Of a stretch of 64,000 nt of DNA, positions 34,476 to 44,061 are shown piece after piece (within the stretch, counting starts at the first letter, position 1; the number at the start of each line of letters is the position of its first letter). The position numbers and the translations under genes are program-made. The stretch comes from Micromonospora sp. NBC_00421 (GTDB taxonomy: Bacteria; Actinomycetota; Actinomycetes; Mycobacteriales; Micromonosporaceae): contig NZ_CP107929.1 in assembly GCF_036017915.1 (NCBI RefSeq), forward strand, positions 2,635,501-2,699,500, read 5' to 3'. Below the pieces are notes generated by a model that saw only the letters and a list, made by a program, of their open reading frames with translations, did no database searches and was not told the origin of the DNA.

Positions 34476-36572
34476 ATGAACAGAGATTCCGCCCCACCGT
34501 CGCGCCCGGCGCGGCGCGTCCGGGGGCGCTGGACGGCGCTCACCGTGAGCCTGCTGCTCGCCACCGGTGGGCTCGCCGTGACCGGTCCGTCGCCCGCCGA
34601 CGCGGCGTCGGATCCGGTGGCCGTGACGGTCAACGTCAACGCCGGGCTGGCCACCGTGCCGGACACCGCGCTGGGTGTCAACCATGCCATCTGGGACTCC
34701 CAGCTCGGCACCGCCGAGACGTCCGACCTGCTCAAGGCCGCCGGTGTGCGGATGATGCGCTACCCGGGCGGCTCGTACGCCGACATCTACCACTGGCGCG
34801 ACCACACCGCGCCCGGCGGGTACGTCGCGCCGAACACCGACTTCGACACCTTCATGGCCGCCGCCCGGCGGGTCGGCGCGCAGCCGATGATCATCGCGAA
34901 CTACGGCACCGGCACCCCCGCCGAGGCCGCCGACTGGGTGCGCTACGCCAACGTCACCAAGGGGTACGGCGCGAAGTGGTGGACGGTCGGCAACGAGAAC
35001 TACGGCAACGGCCTCTACGGTTCGGCCTGGGAGGCCGACGACCACCCCGACAAGAGCGCCGGCCAGTACGCCCGGCTGGTCGTCGAGTACGCCGACGCGA
35101 TGAAGGCGGTCGACCCGACGGTCAAGGTCGGCGCGGTGCTGACCATGCCGGGGAACTGGCCGGACGGAATCACCGCCGGCAGTGATCCGGGTCCGTGGAA
35201 CCGGACCGTGCTCTCGATCGCCGGCCCGAAGATCGACTTCGTGGACGTGCACTGGTACCCGGGTGGCAGCGCGGCCGAGTCGCTGGCCCGTACCGCCCAC
35301 ATCGACGAGGCGGCCCACCTGCTGCGCGACCAGCTCGCCCGGTACGCCGGCCCGAACGCCGCCCGGATCGGCATCAGCTTCACCGAGCTGAACGTCGGCA
35401 CCGGCCAGAACACCCAGCCCGGCGCGCTGTTCCTCGCCGACGCCTACAGCGACCTGCTGGAGAACGGCGTCTTCACCGTCCAGTGGTGGAACGTGCACAA
35501 CGGCATCGGCACCGTGTCGCAGGTGGCCGGGCAGACCGACTACGGCGACTTCGGGCTGCTGTCCAGCGGCGGGTGCACCGCCGACAACTCGGTCTGCGAG
35601 CCGCCGCTGAACACCCCGTTCGCCCCGTACCACGGGTTGTCCATGCTGAACCTGTTCGCCCGGCCGGGTGACCAGTTCGTCCGGGCCGCCACCGACCAGC
35701 CGCTGGTCACCGCGCACGCCGTCCGGCGGGTCGACGGGGATCTCGCGCTGCTGCTGGTCAACAAGGACCCGGACAACGCCCGTCAGGTCACCATCGACTA
35801 TGCCGGGTTCACCCCGTCGGATGCCGCGCCGACGACGTACTCGCTCACCAACGGGGCGTCCGGCGTGGTCACCGGGCAGTCCGGCAGCGCGGGCAGCCGG
35901 ACGCTGCCGGCGTACTCGCTGACCACGCTGGTGCTGCGGCCGTCGTCGCCGGTCACCGCGCACCCGGCCCCGCCGGGGCAGCCCACCGTCAGCGGGGTGA
36001 CCGACCGGGCGGCGACGATCTCCTGGTCGCCGGCCCCGCCGAAGGGCGCCCCGATCGCCAAGTACGAGGTGTACCGGCAGAACGGCACGGTCAGTGAGCA
36101 GCTCGGCGAGACGGCCGGCACCTCGTTCACCGTCGACAACCTCGTCCCCGGCACCCGGTACACCCTCAACGTGCTGACCCGGGACACCGCCGGGAAGGTC
36201 TCCTGGTCGTCGCCGCCGGTGACCTTCACCACCGCCGGCCCGGCCGAGAGCAGCTGCACCGTCCGGCTCAGCACCGCCAGCGACTGGGGCAACGGCTGGG
36301 TCGGCAACGTCGAGATCGTCAACAACGGGGCGAACCCCGTCGACGGCTGGACGTTGACCTGGAAGTGGCCCACCGACTGGCAGAAGGTGAGCAGCGGCTG
36401 GAGCGCCACCTGGACGCAGACCGGGCGCACGGTGACGGTCGCCAGCACCGACGACAACCGGCGGATCGCCGCCGGGGGCAGCACCACGGCCGGTTTCGTC
36501 GGCGCCTACAGCGGCCCGAACGTGCCGCCCACCGGCTTCGTCCTCAACGGCACCCCCTGCACCGTCGGGTGA
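34476..36572 (+). CDS. Secreted alpha-L-arabinofuranosidase-like hydrolase with Fn3 and CBM2
   Basis: A 698-residue secreted enzyme. The signal peptide ends near ADAA (about 43). The catalytic TIM barrel plus beta-sandwich (about 48-490) resembles GH51-type arabinofuranosidases: MMRYPGGSYADIYHW, acid/base Glu in WWTVGNENYG, and nucleophile Glu in ISFTELNVG. A fibronectin type III domain (about 500-585) and a C-terminal CBM2 (about 595-698, from CTVRLSTASDWGNGW to LNGTPC) follow. The start is ATG 34476 after GAAGGA. It should release arabinose from plant hemicellulose while anchored to cellulose or xylan. The exact GH family cannot be fixed by eye. Confidence 0.87.
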   Translation: MNRDSAPPSRPARRVRGRWTALTVSLLLATGGLAVTGPSPADAASDPVAVTVNVNAGLATVPDTALGVNHAIWDSQLGTAETSDLLKAAGVRMMRYPGGSYADIYHWRDHTAPGGYVAPNTDFDTFMAAARRVGAQPMIIANYGTGTPAEAADWVRYANVTKGYGAKWWTVGNENYGNGLYGSAWEADDHPDKSAGQYARLVVEYADAMKAVDPTVKVGAVLTMPGNWPDGITAGSDPGPWNRTVLSIAGPKIDFVDVHWYPGGSAAESLARTAHIDEAAHLLRDQLARYAGPNAARIGISFTELNVGTGQNTQPGALFLADAYSDLLENGVFTVQWWNVHNGIGTVSQVAGQTDYGDFGLLSSGGCTADNSVCEPPLNTPFAPYHGLSMLNLFARPGDQFVRAATDQPLVTAHAVRRVDGDLALLLVNKDPDNARQVTIDYAGFTPSDAAPTTYSLTNGASGVVTGQSGSAGSRTLPAYSLTTLVLRPSSPVTAHPAPPGQPTVSGVTDRAATISWSPAPPKGAPIAKYEVYRQNGTVSEQLGETAGTSFTVDNLVPGTRYTLNVLTRDTAGKVSWSSPPVTFTTAGPAESSCTVRLSTASDWGNGWVGNVEIVNNGANPVDGWTLTWKWPTDWQKVSSGWSATWTQTGRTVTVASTDDNRRIAAGGSTTAGFVGAYSGPNVPPTGFVLNGTPCTVG

Positions 36573-36580
36573 CCGGAGGC

Positions 36581-36625
36581 GGGCCGGTCACCGGTCGGGC
36601 TGACCGCCCGGCCGGCGACCGGCCC
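36581..36625. terminator. Hairpin between convergent genes
   Basis: GGGCCGGTCACCGG (36581-36594) pairs with CCGGCGACCGGCCC (36612-36625) with one mismatch, 8 bp after the arabinofuranosidase stop and ahead of the convergent peptidase stop. Confidence 0.5.
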
Positions 36626-36760
36626 GTGGCCCCGTACGACGGTGGCCGCCGACGCGGCGCTGCTGCGTCGGCGGCCACCCCGGGTCGTGCCATCGCTCCC
36701 GCTCCCCCGGGGAAACGTCCCGGCCACACCTTTCGATCAGCCGGGCGGGCCCGGGACCGG

Positions 36761-38656
36761 TCAGAAACCGGCCGCGTGCGCGGCGGACGTGCCGCCGACC
36801 ACCGGAAGAACGATCTTGCTGCTCTTCAGGGCGACCTGGATGTTCGCGGCGGTGGTGTCCGCCTGGCTGGAGTACTGCGGGTAGCTGGCCACGATGATCA
36901 CGCCGATCCGGTGGCCCGGCTTGAACACGTAGTCCTCCGGCAGCAGCGGGAAGGTGAAGTTGTACGACTCCCCCACCACCAGCGGCACGGCGGTACGGAT
37001 CGACTGCCGGTTCTGGGCGTCCATGATGCCCTTGGTGACCAGCTCGTAGTCGGCGGTGGCGACCCGCTTGGCGGTCTGCTTGTAGCAGCCGTCGTCGGTC
37101 GGACTGCTCAACCCCCAGCAGTCCTCGGTGGTCAGGGTGATGATGCCCTCGCCGGAGGCCCGGTGCGCCACCCGCTCGTCGGTGCCGTAGTCGACCAGGA
37201 TCGCCCCGAAGTTGGTGTCGGTCTGGTCGGCCGAGGCCCGCAGCTGCACCGTCGGCGTGCCCGAGATGTGCAGCGGCGCGGTCAGCGGCGCGGACAGGAA
37301 CGCCAGCCGGTTCGGCTGCACCGTGTCCGGGTTGAGGATCATGGTGTTCTGGCTCTGGGTACGGCTGTCCTGGAACGCGCCGGTCGCCGGCTTGGCGGTC
37401 GGCACCAGCTTCAGGCCGCCGGCCCCGGTGCTGCCGGGCTGGAGGAACACCTCGGTGTCGGCCTTGCCGGGGATCGGCCAGTCGGCGTGGGTCTCCCACA
37501 CGTCGGCGGCCCGCTCCAGGTCGACCCGGGGTTCGTCCATGATGCCGTTGGCGACCCCGTGCAGCCAGAAGTCGAACCACCGGTGCAGGGTGGACACCCA
37601 GACCGCGCGCCGCGAGTCGAACGGGTCGACGTGCCCCTCCTGGGAGAGCCACAGCTTGCGCTGGACGTTGTTCTCCGCCAGGGCGTACCAGAACTTGCTG
37701 AAGTGGTCCGCGCGGACGTTGTCGTCGTTGAGACCGTGGTAGAGCAGCACGCTGGCGGTCATGTTGGGGACCTTCTTGACGTAGCTGCGCTCGTTCCAGA
37801 AGGCGGTGTAGTCGCCGGTCTCGTCGCCGTCGGCGGCGGCCATCGCGTCCCGCACCGGCTTGCAGTACTCCCGCCGCTCCGGGTTGGTGACCGTGTTGGC
37901 AAGCGACGCCACGTAGCTGTTGCCCCGGGTGACCACCCCGTTGCTGCGCACGTAGTCGTAGTACTCGGTGGGGCCGCTGATCGGCACCACGGTGGTCAGG
38001 CCCTTGACGCCGGTCACCGCCGTCGCCATGGCCAGCGACCCGTCGTACGACTTGCCGATCATGCCCGATTTGCCGTTGTGCCAGTCGGCGGTGACCACCT
38101 GGCCGGCGGCGTTGCGGGCGGTGGCCCGGCCGTTGAGCCAGTTGATCGCCTGCTTGGCGCTGAGATTGTCCTGGTTGGCGTTGGTGGTGGGGCAGCCGGT
38201 GGAGTTGTTGGTGCCCACCATGTCCAGCAGGATCACCGCGTAGCCGCGCGGCACGAAGTAGTTGTCGTAGAACAGCGGCCACCTGTCGAGCAGGCCGTCA
38301 CCGTCCAGGTCGGCCTTGCACTCGGACTCGTTGCCCCGGCAGACGGTCGAGTAGTACGGGCTGGCGTCCATGATGACCGGGACCTTGAGCCCGTTCGCGG
38401 TGGCCGCCGGCCGCATCAGGTCGAACGCGATGATGTCCCGCAGACCGTCGTTGTCGCTGTCGAAGGTGGAGTCGATGAACAGACGCTCCCGGATGGCGTC
38501 GGCGTAGCCGAACACCGGCTGGGTCACCCCGTCCTGGACCACGATCGTCGGTACGTCCGCCGCCGCCCCCGCCGGTGGTGCCGCGCCCAGGGCGGCGAGC
38601 ACCATCGCGGACAGTACGGCCACCCCGGCGCGCAGGGGCGTTCCCATCGCAACCAT
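36761..38656 (-). CDS. Secreted Xaa-Pro dipeptidyl-peptidase / CocE-family hydrolase
   Basis: A 631-residue exported hydrolase. The signal peptide has the core VLSAMVLAALGAA and ends at GAAA. The alpha/beta-hydrolase domain has DASPYYSTVC, the nucleophile elbow GKSYDGS, the acid in LYHGLNDDNV and the His in SQEGHVDPF. The C-terminal jelly-roll domain (LHISGTPTVQLRASAD onward) is typical of CocE/NonD and PepX proteins. It would remove X-Pro dipeptides or cleave esters outside the cell. The start is ATG 38656 after AAGGAGA. It is separated from the upstream sulfotransferase genes by 140 bp and probably has its own promoter. Confidence 0.9.
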   Translation of the reverse strand: MVAMGTPLRAGVAVLSAMVLAALGAAPPAGAAADVPTIVVQDGVTQPVFGYADAIRERLFIDSTFDSDNDGLRDIIAFDLMRPAATANGLKVPVIMDASPYYSTVCRGNESECKADLDGDGLLDRWPLFYDNYFVPRGYAVILLDMVGTNNSTGCPTTNANQDNLSAKQAINWLNGRATARNAAGQVVTADWHNGKSGMIGKSYDGSLAMATAVTGVKGLTTVVPISGPTEYYDYVRSNGVVTRGNSYVASLANTVTNPERREYCKPVRDAMAAADGDETGDYTAFWNERSYVKKVPNMTASVLLYHGLNDDNVRADHFSKFWYALAENNVQRKLWLSQEGHVDPFDSRRAVWVSTLHRWFDFWLHGVANGIMDEPRVDLERAADVWETHADWPIPGKADTEVFLQPGSTGAGGLKLVPTAKPATGAFQDSRTQSQNTMILNPDTVQPNRLAFLSAPLTAPLHISGTPTVQLRASADQTDTNFGAILVDYGTDERVAHRASGEGIITLTTEDCWGLSSPTDDGCYKQTAKRVATADYELVTKGIMDAQNRQSIRTAVPLVVGESYNFTFPLLPEDYVFKPGHRIGVIIVASYPQYSSQADTTAANIQVALKSSKIVLPVVGGTSAAHAAGF

Positions 38657-38796
38657 GCAGTCTCCTTGAATCTCGGCGAGACTGCGCACGTTATGGGCCG
38701 ACCGACCGCCACCACCATCTGCACCTGTAGGAACTTCGCCCCCGCCGGGTCCGGCACCCCGCCCGCGACGACGGGCCGCCGGTGGTGACCCGCCGG

Positions 38797-39708
38797 TCAG
38801 TCCCGGTAGCCCCACTGCCGCAACGGCTTGTCCAGCACCCGTTCCACCGCGGCGAGCTGGTCCACGCCCAACTCGTCCTGGTACGCGGCCCGTCGCCCGG
38901 CGTGGAACCGGTGCCGACCGAACCCCTTGTCGAACGCCGGTGACCAGTCCAGGTCGAGGAAGTCGAGCATCCGGGCCACCTCGGCACGCGGGTCGGCGAG
39001 CAGGTCCTCGTAGCGCACGTCGAGCCACTGCCCCTCGGGGTGTGCGGCGCGTGCCTCGGCGAACCGGTCCATCAGCATCTTCCAGCCCAGGGCGGCGAGC
39101 ACCGGGAACGACCTGTCGTACTCCTCCCACTCCTGGCGCAGGTCGGTCGGCAACGGCCCGAGGAACCAGTTCTCCGGCCCACGCCAGCCGTCCCACCAGC
39201 CCATCTGGAGCCAGGAGTTGGTCACCGCCCGCCCGTCGCGGAGCACGTTGACCACCCGCAGACCGGGATAGCCGGCCCGCAGGAAGCCGGTGCGCGGCCA
39301 GCCGGTCACGTGGTGCAGCAGCAGCCGGCAGCCCTGCCGTTCGATCCGGGCGTCGAAGAAGGCCCGCAGCCGCCGCCGCAGGTAGGGGGTGAGGTCCTCG
39401 GCGGTCAGGTCCCGGCACGGGCGGGAGAAACCGGCAAGCACGTGCCGATCCAGCAGGTCGTACGCCTCCGACGGGGCTACCCGCAACCGGCCCTTCTCCA
39501 GCAGCCGGCGGCTGTGCCGCAGCGAGGTCATCCCGGCCGGGCGGGGCGCCGACCGCCGGTACAGCGGCCCGTTGAGCCGACCGGCGAGGTTGAGCCGGGA
39601 CAGCTTGTCGTCGACGCCGGAGACGAACCCCACCCCGGGATGCCGGGACAGCAACTCCTGCACCAGGGTCGAACCGCACCGCCCGGTGCCCACCACCACC
39701 GCCAACAT
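38797..39708 (-). CDS. Sulfotransferase family protein 1
   Basis: A 303-residue P-loop sulfotransferase. The 5'-phosphosulfate loop is VVVGTGRCGSTLVQELL at the N-terminus and the 3'-phosphate motif is VVNVLRDGRAVTNSW. A later WLDVRYEDLLADPRAEVARM matches the family's YEDL element. It would transfer sulfate from PAPS to a sugar or other hydroxyl. It starts 3 bp after the stop of the second sulfotransferase and forms an operon with it and the GT4 gene. Confidence 0.85.
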   Translation of the reverse strand: MLAVVVGTGRCGSTLVQELLSRHPGVGFVSGVDDKLSRLNLAGRLNGPLYRRSAPRPAGMTSLRHSRRLLEKGRLRVAPSEAYDLLDRHVLAGFSRPCRDLTAEDLTPYLRRRLRAFFDARIERQGCRLLLHHVTGWPRTGFLRAGYPGLRVVNVLRDGRAVTNSWLQMGWWDGWRGPENWFLGPLPTDLRQEWEEYDRSFPVLAALGWKMLMDRFAEARAAHPEGQWLDVRYEDLLADPRAEVARMLDFLDLDWSPAFDKGFGRHRFHAGRRAAYQDELGVDQLAAVERVLDKPLRQWGYRD

Positions 39709-39711
39709 CCC

Positions 39712-40785
39712 TCAGCCCTCCTCTCGCCCGGCCACCGTCGCGTGCCCGGCCTGCGTCGGCCGCCCGACCTGCGTCGATTGACCGGCGTCCGTCGATTGAC
39801 CGGTCGCCGTCGACCGCCCGGCGTCCGTCGACCGACCGACTCCCGTCGACACCGGCCCGCCCCGACCCCACGGGTAGCCGAACCGGCGCAGGCCCGGCGC
39901 GGTCAGCGCGGTCACCAGCGCATACGACCAGCGGGACAGGTCGCGTCGCCACTGCACGTCGGCGGTGATCGGCACCGGGCCGGTCCGGTGCCGGGACGGG
40001 TTGCCGGCCACCGAGTGCGTCGGGGCCAACCGCACCGTCGCCGGGCCGGTGAACGGGCCGCCGTCGGCGTCGACCCCGGCGAACGCGACGATCCGGCGCA
40101 GCGTCGCCTCCGGGTCGGCGGTCAGGTCCTCGTAGCGCACCCGCAGGTAGCCCGTCGGGGCACCGCCACCCCACAGGCGGACGGTCACGGTGTTCCAGAC
40201 CAACCAGAGCAGGGCCGCCTTCCACACCGGCGGTCGGCTCATCAGCTCCGGGTCGGTGTCGCCGTCGAGGCCCCGGCGGCGACGCCAGGAGAAGGCGGTG
40301 GCCCGGGGGTCGCGGACCAGGTGCAGCACCCGCAGGTCGATGCCGGGCAGCGCGCCGAGCAGCGCACCGTACGGGGGCAGCTTCGACGAGTCGACCACCA
40401 CCCGCGCCCCGGTGTGCCGGGCCACGGCGGCGTACAGGGCGGCCAGCGCCGCGTCGTCGGGGTGCGCGGGGACCGGCCGTACACCGCGCCGGTGGCGACG
40501 CAGCAGCGCGGGCAGGCCGCGCATCCGGAGCCTGCCGCGCAGCCCGGCGGCGATCGCGGCGGCCCGGTCGGTCGGCAGTTCCCGGCGCACCTCGCGCCAC
40601 AGCGGGCAGTCCCGCAGCGGCCGACCGCACCCGCAGGGCCGGTTGTCCAGCTCGCCGCGCTGCCACAGGTAGCGCAGCTCACCGGCGGCGAAGACCCCGT
40701 CGTACTGGCCGAGCACTGTGGTGACCAGGGTGCTGCCGCTTCGTCCGCTGCCGGCCAGGTAGAGCACCCGCACCGGCGGGTTCAC
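39712..40785 (-). CDS. Sulfotransferase family protein 2
   Basis: A 357-residue P-loop enzyme: VLYLAGSGRSGSTLVTTVLG at the N-terminus, then VVVDSSKLPPYGALL, LHLVRDPRATAFSWRRR and LRVRYEDLTADP. A cluster of cysteines (RPCGCGRPLRDCPLW) follows the P-loop, as in many actinobacterial members. The start GTG 40785 overlaps the GT4 stop as GTGA. The last 40 residues are degenerate six-residue repeats rich in Ser/Thr/Gly/Asp (GRSTDAGRST and similar) from an 18-bp DNA repeat (about 39740-39855) and look like a recent, possibly nonessential tail. Confidence 0.85.
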   Translation of the reverse strand: MNPPVRVLYLAGSGRSGSTLVTTVLGQYDGVFAAGELRYLWQRGELDNRPCGCGRPLRDCPLWREVRRELPTDRAAAIAAGLRGRLRMRGLPALLRRHRRGVRPVPAHPDDAALAALYAAVARHTGARVVVDSSKLPPYGALLGALPGIDLRVLHLVRDPRATAFSWRRRRGLDGDTDPELMSRPPVWKAALLWLVWNTVTVRLWGGGAPTGYLRVRYEDLTADPEATLRRIVAFAGVDADGGPFTGPATVRLAPTHSVAGNPSRHRTGPVPITADVQWRRDLSRWSYALVTALTAPGLRRFGYPWGRGGPVSTGVGRSTDAGRSTATGQSTDAGQSTQVGRPTQAGHATVAGREEG

Positions 40786-42026
40786 ACCGGCTCCCGGACG
40801 GCACGCGCGGCGGTCGAGTAGACCTCCCGCAACCGGGCCAGGTGCGCCTGCGGGGAGAAGTCCCGCTCCACCCGCGCCCGCCCGGCCAGCCCCATCCGGT
40901 ACGCCCGTGCCGGGTCGGCCAGCACGCGCCCCAGCCCGGCGGCCAGCGCGGCGGGGTCGTCGGCGGGCACCACCTCGCCGTCCACCCCGGGGGTGACCAG
41001 CTCGGGCAGACCACCCAGGTCGGAGGCGACCACCGGCACCCCGCAGCCGTACGTCTCCAGCACCGCCATCGGCTGGTTCTCGTTCCACCGCGACGGGACC
41101 GCCACCACCGTCGCGGACCGGACCAGTTCGTGCAGCCGGGCCTTGTCCAGCCGGCCGTGGAACCGGACCCGGCCGGGGGCCCGCCGCTGGGCCAGTTCGG
41201 TAAGCCCGTCCCGGGCCGGGCCGTCCCCGGCCACCTCCAGCACGACGTCGTCGGGCAGCCGGGTGAGTGCCTCGATCAGCACGTCGACGCCCTTCTCCGG
41301 GGCCAGTCGGCCGGCGAAGACCACCGGTCCGCCGGGTGCCGGCTTCACCGCCGTCGCGGCGACGTCGACGAAGTGGGACACCACGTGCAGCCGGTCGGGG
41401 AAGACACCGGCCCGACGCATCACGTCGGCGAGGAACCGGCTGGGGCTGACGAACGCCTGCACCGGCCCGTACGCCCGGGTGGAGCGGTGCAGCCAGGACT
41501 CCACGGCGAGCAGCGAGCTGGCCCCCAGCGACCCGTCCTTGCAGCGGCGACGGACCGCCCGCAGCGGGCCGCCTGTCACGCAGGCGTCGCAGACCGTCCC
41601 CTGGTCGAGCATCTGGTAGCTCGGGCAGGCCAGCTTGTAGTCGTGCAGGGTCATCACCGCCGGCACCCGGGCGGCCCGCACCGCGGCCAGCACCGACGGG
41701 GAGAGCTGGTGGTAGATGTTGTGCAGGTGGACCACGTCGGGCCGGAAATCGTCGAGCACCCGGGCCAGGCCCCGCCGGCTGGCCGGCGACCAGATCATCC
41801 GGGCCGCGACCGCCGCCCGCGCGCCCGCACCGCGCGGCGCCGGGTCCAGCTCCACCCGGGACGGGAAGTGCCGGGCGTACGGGGTCGGTGCGTCGTTGTC
41901 CGGGTGGGTCATGCCGAAGAAGGCCACCTCGTCGCCGTCGCCCCGTTGCAGCTCGGCGACGTCGAGCAGGTAGCCCTCGGCACCGCCGCGCCGGTAGAGG
42001 AACTTGTTGACATGGAGGACACGCAT
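40782..42026 (-). CDS. GT4-family glycosyltransferase of the sulfated-glycan locus
   Basis: A 414-residue GT-B enzyme. The N-terminal domain starts MRVLHVNKFLYRRGGAEGYL with the GGAE acceptor loop. The cysteines CPSYQ, CDACV and CKDG lie after the first domain's end. The donor domain has VVFAGRLAPEKGVDVLIEAL and the E-x7-E region NENQPMAVLETYGCG. The start is ATG 42026 behind CCGGAG. It is first in a three-gene run with two sulfotransferases, suggesting that the glycan it builds is sulfated by them. Confidence 0.92.
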   Translation of the reverse strand: MRVLHVNKFLYRRGGAEGYLLDVAELQRGDGDEVAFFGMTHPDNDAPTPYARHFPSRVELDPAPRGAGARAAVAARMIWSPASRRGLARVLDDFRPDVVHLHNIYHQLSPSVLAAVRAARVPAVMTLHDYKLACPSYQMLDQGTVCDACVTGGPLRAVRRRCKDGSLGASSLLAVESWLHRSTRAYGPVQAFVSPSRFLADVMRRAGVFPDRLHVVSHFVDVAATAVKPAPGGPVVFAGRLAPEKGVDVLIEALTRLPDDVVLEVAGDGPARDGLTELAQRRAPGRVRFHGRLDKARLHELVRSATVVAVPSRWNENQPMAVLETYGCGVPVVASDLGGLPELVTPGVDGEVVPADDPAALAAGLGRVLADPARAYRMGLAGRARVERDFSPQAHLARLREVYSTAARAVREPV

Positions 42027-42266
42027 CGGCCTGCTCCGGGGGTGGCTGCTGCGGTCCGTCGGGGTCCAGGGGTGGGGTGTTCGCCCCGGACAGCAGCGTT
42101 GACCAGGGGCCCCACCGTAAGCAACACCCGCGTCGTGAGTCCAGCTCATGATCCCCAAGTAAGCCTTACGGCCCATCGTCGGCTGACCACACGGCCACGT
42201 GGTCAGCCGCGATGATCTGCCGGTACCGTGTGCCCCACCCCGCCCGACGTGCCCGAGGAGGACCCG

Positions 42267-43202
42267 GTGCCCCACCCCGACGAACCCTCGGCGTTGGCGT
42301 ACACCGCCCGACGGGTCCGCCGGCACCTGCGCTGGGCACGCACCGAGGGCGTCCGGCGGCTGGTCGAGGAGGACCGGCTCGACCCGGTCGAGCGGGCCCG
42401 CACCGCGCTGGCCAAGTGGCGCTGGCGGCGGGCCCATCCAGGGCCGCCCGGCCGGGCCGTCCCGGTCTACCTGGTGGGCCTGCAACGCTCCGGCACCAAC
42501 ATGCTCACCCGGGGCCTGGACGCCGACCCGTCGGTCGAGGTGCGCAACGAGAACGACCGGGCGGTGTTCCACCGCTTCCGGTTGCGCCCCGACCCGGTGC
42601 TCACCGCCGTCGTCCGGCGCAGCCGGCACCGGTACGTGCTGGTCAAGCCGCTGTGCGACACACACCGGGTGGACGAGCTGCTCGCCCTGACCGGGGTCGC
42701 GCCGGGGCGGGCGCTGTGGGCGTACCGGGACGTCGACGACCGGGCCCGGTCCGAGGTGGCGAAGTTCGGCGACGCCAACCTGCGGGCGCTGCGTGCCGTC
42801 GCCGACGGCACGATCGGGGACCGCTGGCAGGGGCAACGCCTGGACGCGCCGACCCGGGAGCTGATCGCCGGCTTCGACCACGACCGAATGACGCCGCACA
42901 CCGCCGCCGCCCTGTTCTGGTACGTCCGCAACTCGCTGTACTTCTCGCTGGGCCTGGCCGACCGCCCGGACACCCTGCTCTGCTCGTACGACGCACTCGT
43001 CGCCGACCCGGCCGGGTACACCCGGCGGCTGTGCGCGTTCCTCGACCTGCCGTACGACCCGGTGCTGCACGCGCACGTCGGTGCGCGCACGCCGGCACGG
43101 CCCCGGTTGGAGATCGACGCCCGGGTGCGGACGCTCTGCACCGACCTGACCGCCCGGCTGGACGCGCTGGCCGGCCGGCACGAGGCGGTGGACCATGGCT
43201 GA
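42267..43202 (+). CDS. Sulfotransferase-like P-loop protein 3
   Basis: A 311-residue protein. After a basic leader the nucleotide loop is VYLVGLQRSGTNMLTRGL; later comes LLCSYDALVADPAGYTRRL, the counterpart of the family's YEDL motif. The central 3'-phosphate motif is less canonical (ALWAYRDVDDRARSEV), so PAPS use is less certain than for its neighbours. The start GTG 42267 follows GAGGAGGA; GTG 42228 is an alternative. It overlaps sulfotransferase 4 by 8 bp and is divergent from the GT4 operon. Confidence 0.75.
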   Translation: MPHPDEPSALAYTARRVRRHLRWARTEGVRRLVEEDRLDPVERARTALAKWRWRRAHPGPPGRAVPVYLVGLQRSGTNMLTRGLDADPSVEVRNENDRAVFHRFRLRPDPVLTAVVRRSRHRYVLVKPLCDTHRVDELLALTGVAPGRALWAYRDVDDRARSEVAKFGDANLRALRAVADGTIGDRWQGQRLDAPTRELIAGFDHDRMTPHTAAALFWYVRNSLYFSLGLADRPDTLLCSYDALVADPAGYTRRLCAFLDLPYDPVLHAHVGARTPARPRLEIDARVRTLCTDLTARLDALAGRHEAVDHG

Positions 43203-44061
43203 CCCCGCCGACCCGATCCCGCACGCCGCACCGGACCCGCAGGCCCGGCCCGCACCGGCGACCGGCCCCGCACCGGGCGCGGCAGCCGGGGCAGGCCGTC
43301 CGCAGGGGCCGATCTTCCTGGTCGGGTGCCAGCGGTCCGGCACGACAATGCTGCGCCTGGTGCTCGACTCGCACTCCCGGGTCAGCTGCGGCCCGGAGAC
43401 CCGGTTCCTGACCGACATGCAGCGCATCGTCGGGCGGGACTGGGAGCGGCTGGCCCGCTTCGGGTTCCCCCGGGAGTACTGGCTGGGCCGCATCGCCGAC
43501 TTCTTCGGCGGCATCCAGGCCGACTACGCCCGGTCCCGGGGCAAGACCCGCTGGGCCGACAAGACACCGCTCTACGCGCTCTCCATCGACTTCCTGGCCG
43601 AGGTCTTCCCGGACGCGCAGTTCGTGCACGTCGTACGGGACGGCCGGGACGTGGTGGTGTCCCACCGCAAGCGGTTCGGCTACTGGTCGGCGGTGAAGTG
43701 CGTGGTGAAGTGGCCGCGTTACATCAGGATCGCCCGTGCCTCCGGGGCCCGGTTGCCGGCCGACCGTTACCACGAACTGCGCTACGAGGAGACAGTCACC
43801 GACCCGGAGAAGGCCATGCGCGGCCTGTTCGAGTTCCTCGGCGAACCATGGGAGGCTGGCGTGCTCGACTACGACGGCAAGCAGCACGACGTGGCGGGCA
43901 AGTACACCGCCGAAGCGGACCGGCGGCGGGCCGCCGCCGGCACGGACGCCCCGATCTACGGCTCCCGGGTCGGCACCTACCGCCGGGAGCTGGACCCCTT
44001 CCTGCGGGTGCTGGTCCGGGTCTTCTCCGGTGCCACCCTGCGCGAACTGGGCTACCGGTGA
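43195..44061 (+). CDS. Sulfotransferase family protein 4
   Basis: A 288-residue enzyme with clear motifs: FLVGCQRSGTTMLRLVLDSH (5'-phosphosulfate loop), RWADKTPLYAL, FVHVVRDGRDVVVSHRKR (3'-phosphate) and ELRYEETVTDPEKAM. The first 40 residues are Pro/Ala-rich and probably disordered. It starts inside the preceding sulfotransferase gene and its stop overlaps the lipoprotein start as GTGA, so 42267-45545 is a three-gene operon. Confidence 0.9.
   Translation: MADPADPIPHAAPDPQARPAPATGPAPGAAAGAGRPQGPIFLVGCQRSGTTMLRLVLDSHSRVSCGPETRFLTDMQRIVGRDWERLARFGFPREYWLGRIADFFGGIQADYARSRGKTRWADKTPLYALSIDFLAEVFPDAQFVHVVRDGRDVVVSHRKRFGYWSAVKCVVKWPRYIRIARASGARLPADRYHELRYEETVTDPEKAMRGLFEFLGEPWEAGVLDYDGKQHDVAGKYTAEADRRRAAAGTDAPIYGSRVGTYRRELDPFLRVLVRVFSGATLRELGYR

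Noticed and set aside
36365..38788. An 807-residue plus-strand open frame
   Set aside because: It is antisense to the secreted peptidase gene and of shadow-like composition.
36761..40666. A single 1301-residue minus-strand protein
   Set aside because: Only the part from ATG 38656 (signal peptide plus CocE-type hydrolase) is coherent. The upstream part is a shadow of two sulfotransferase genes read in another frame.
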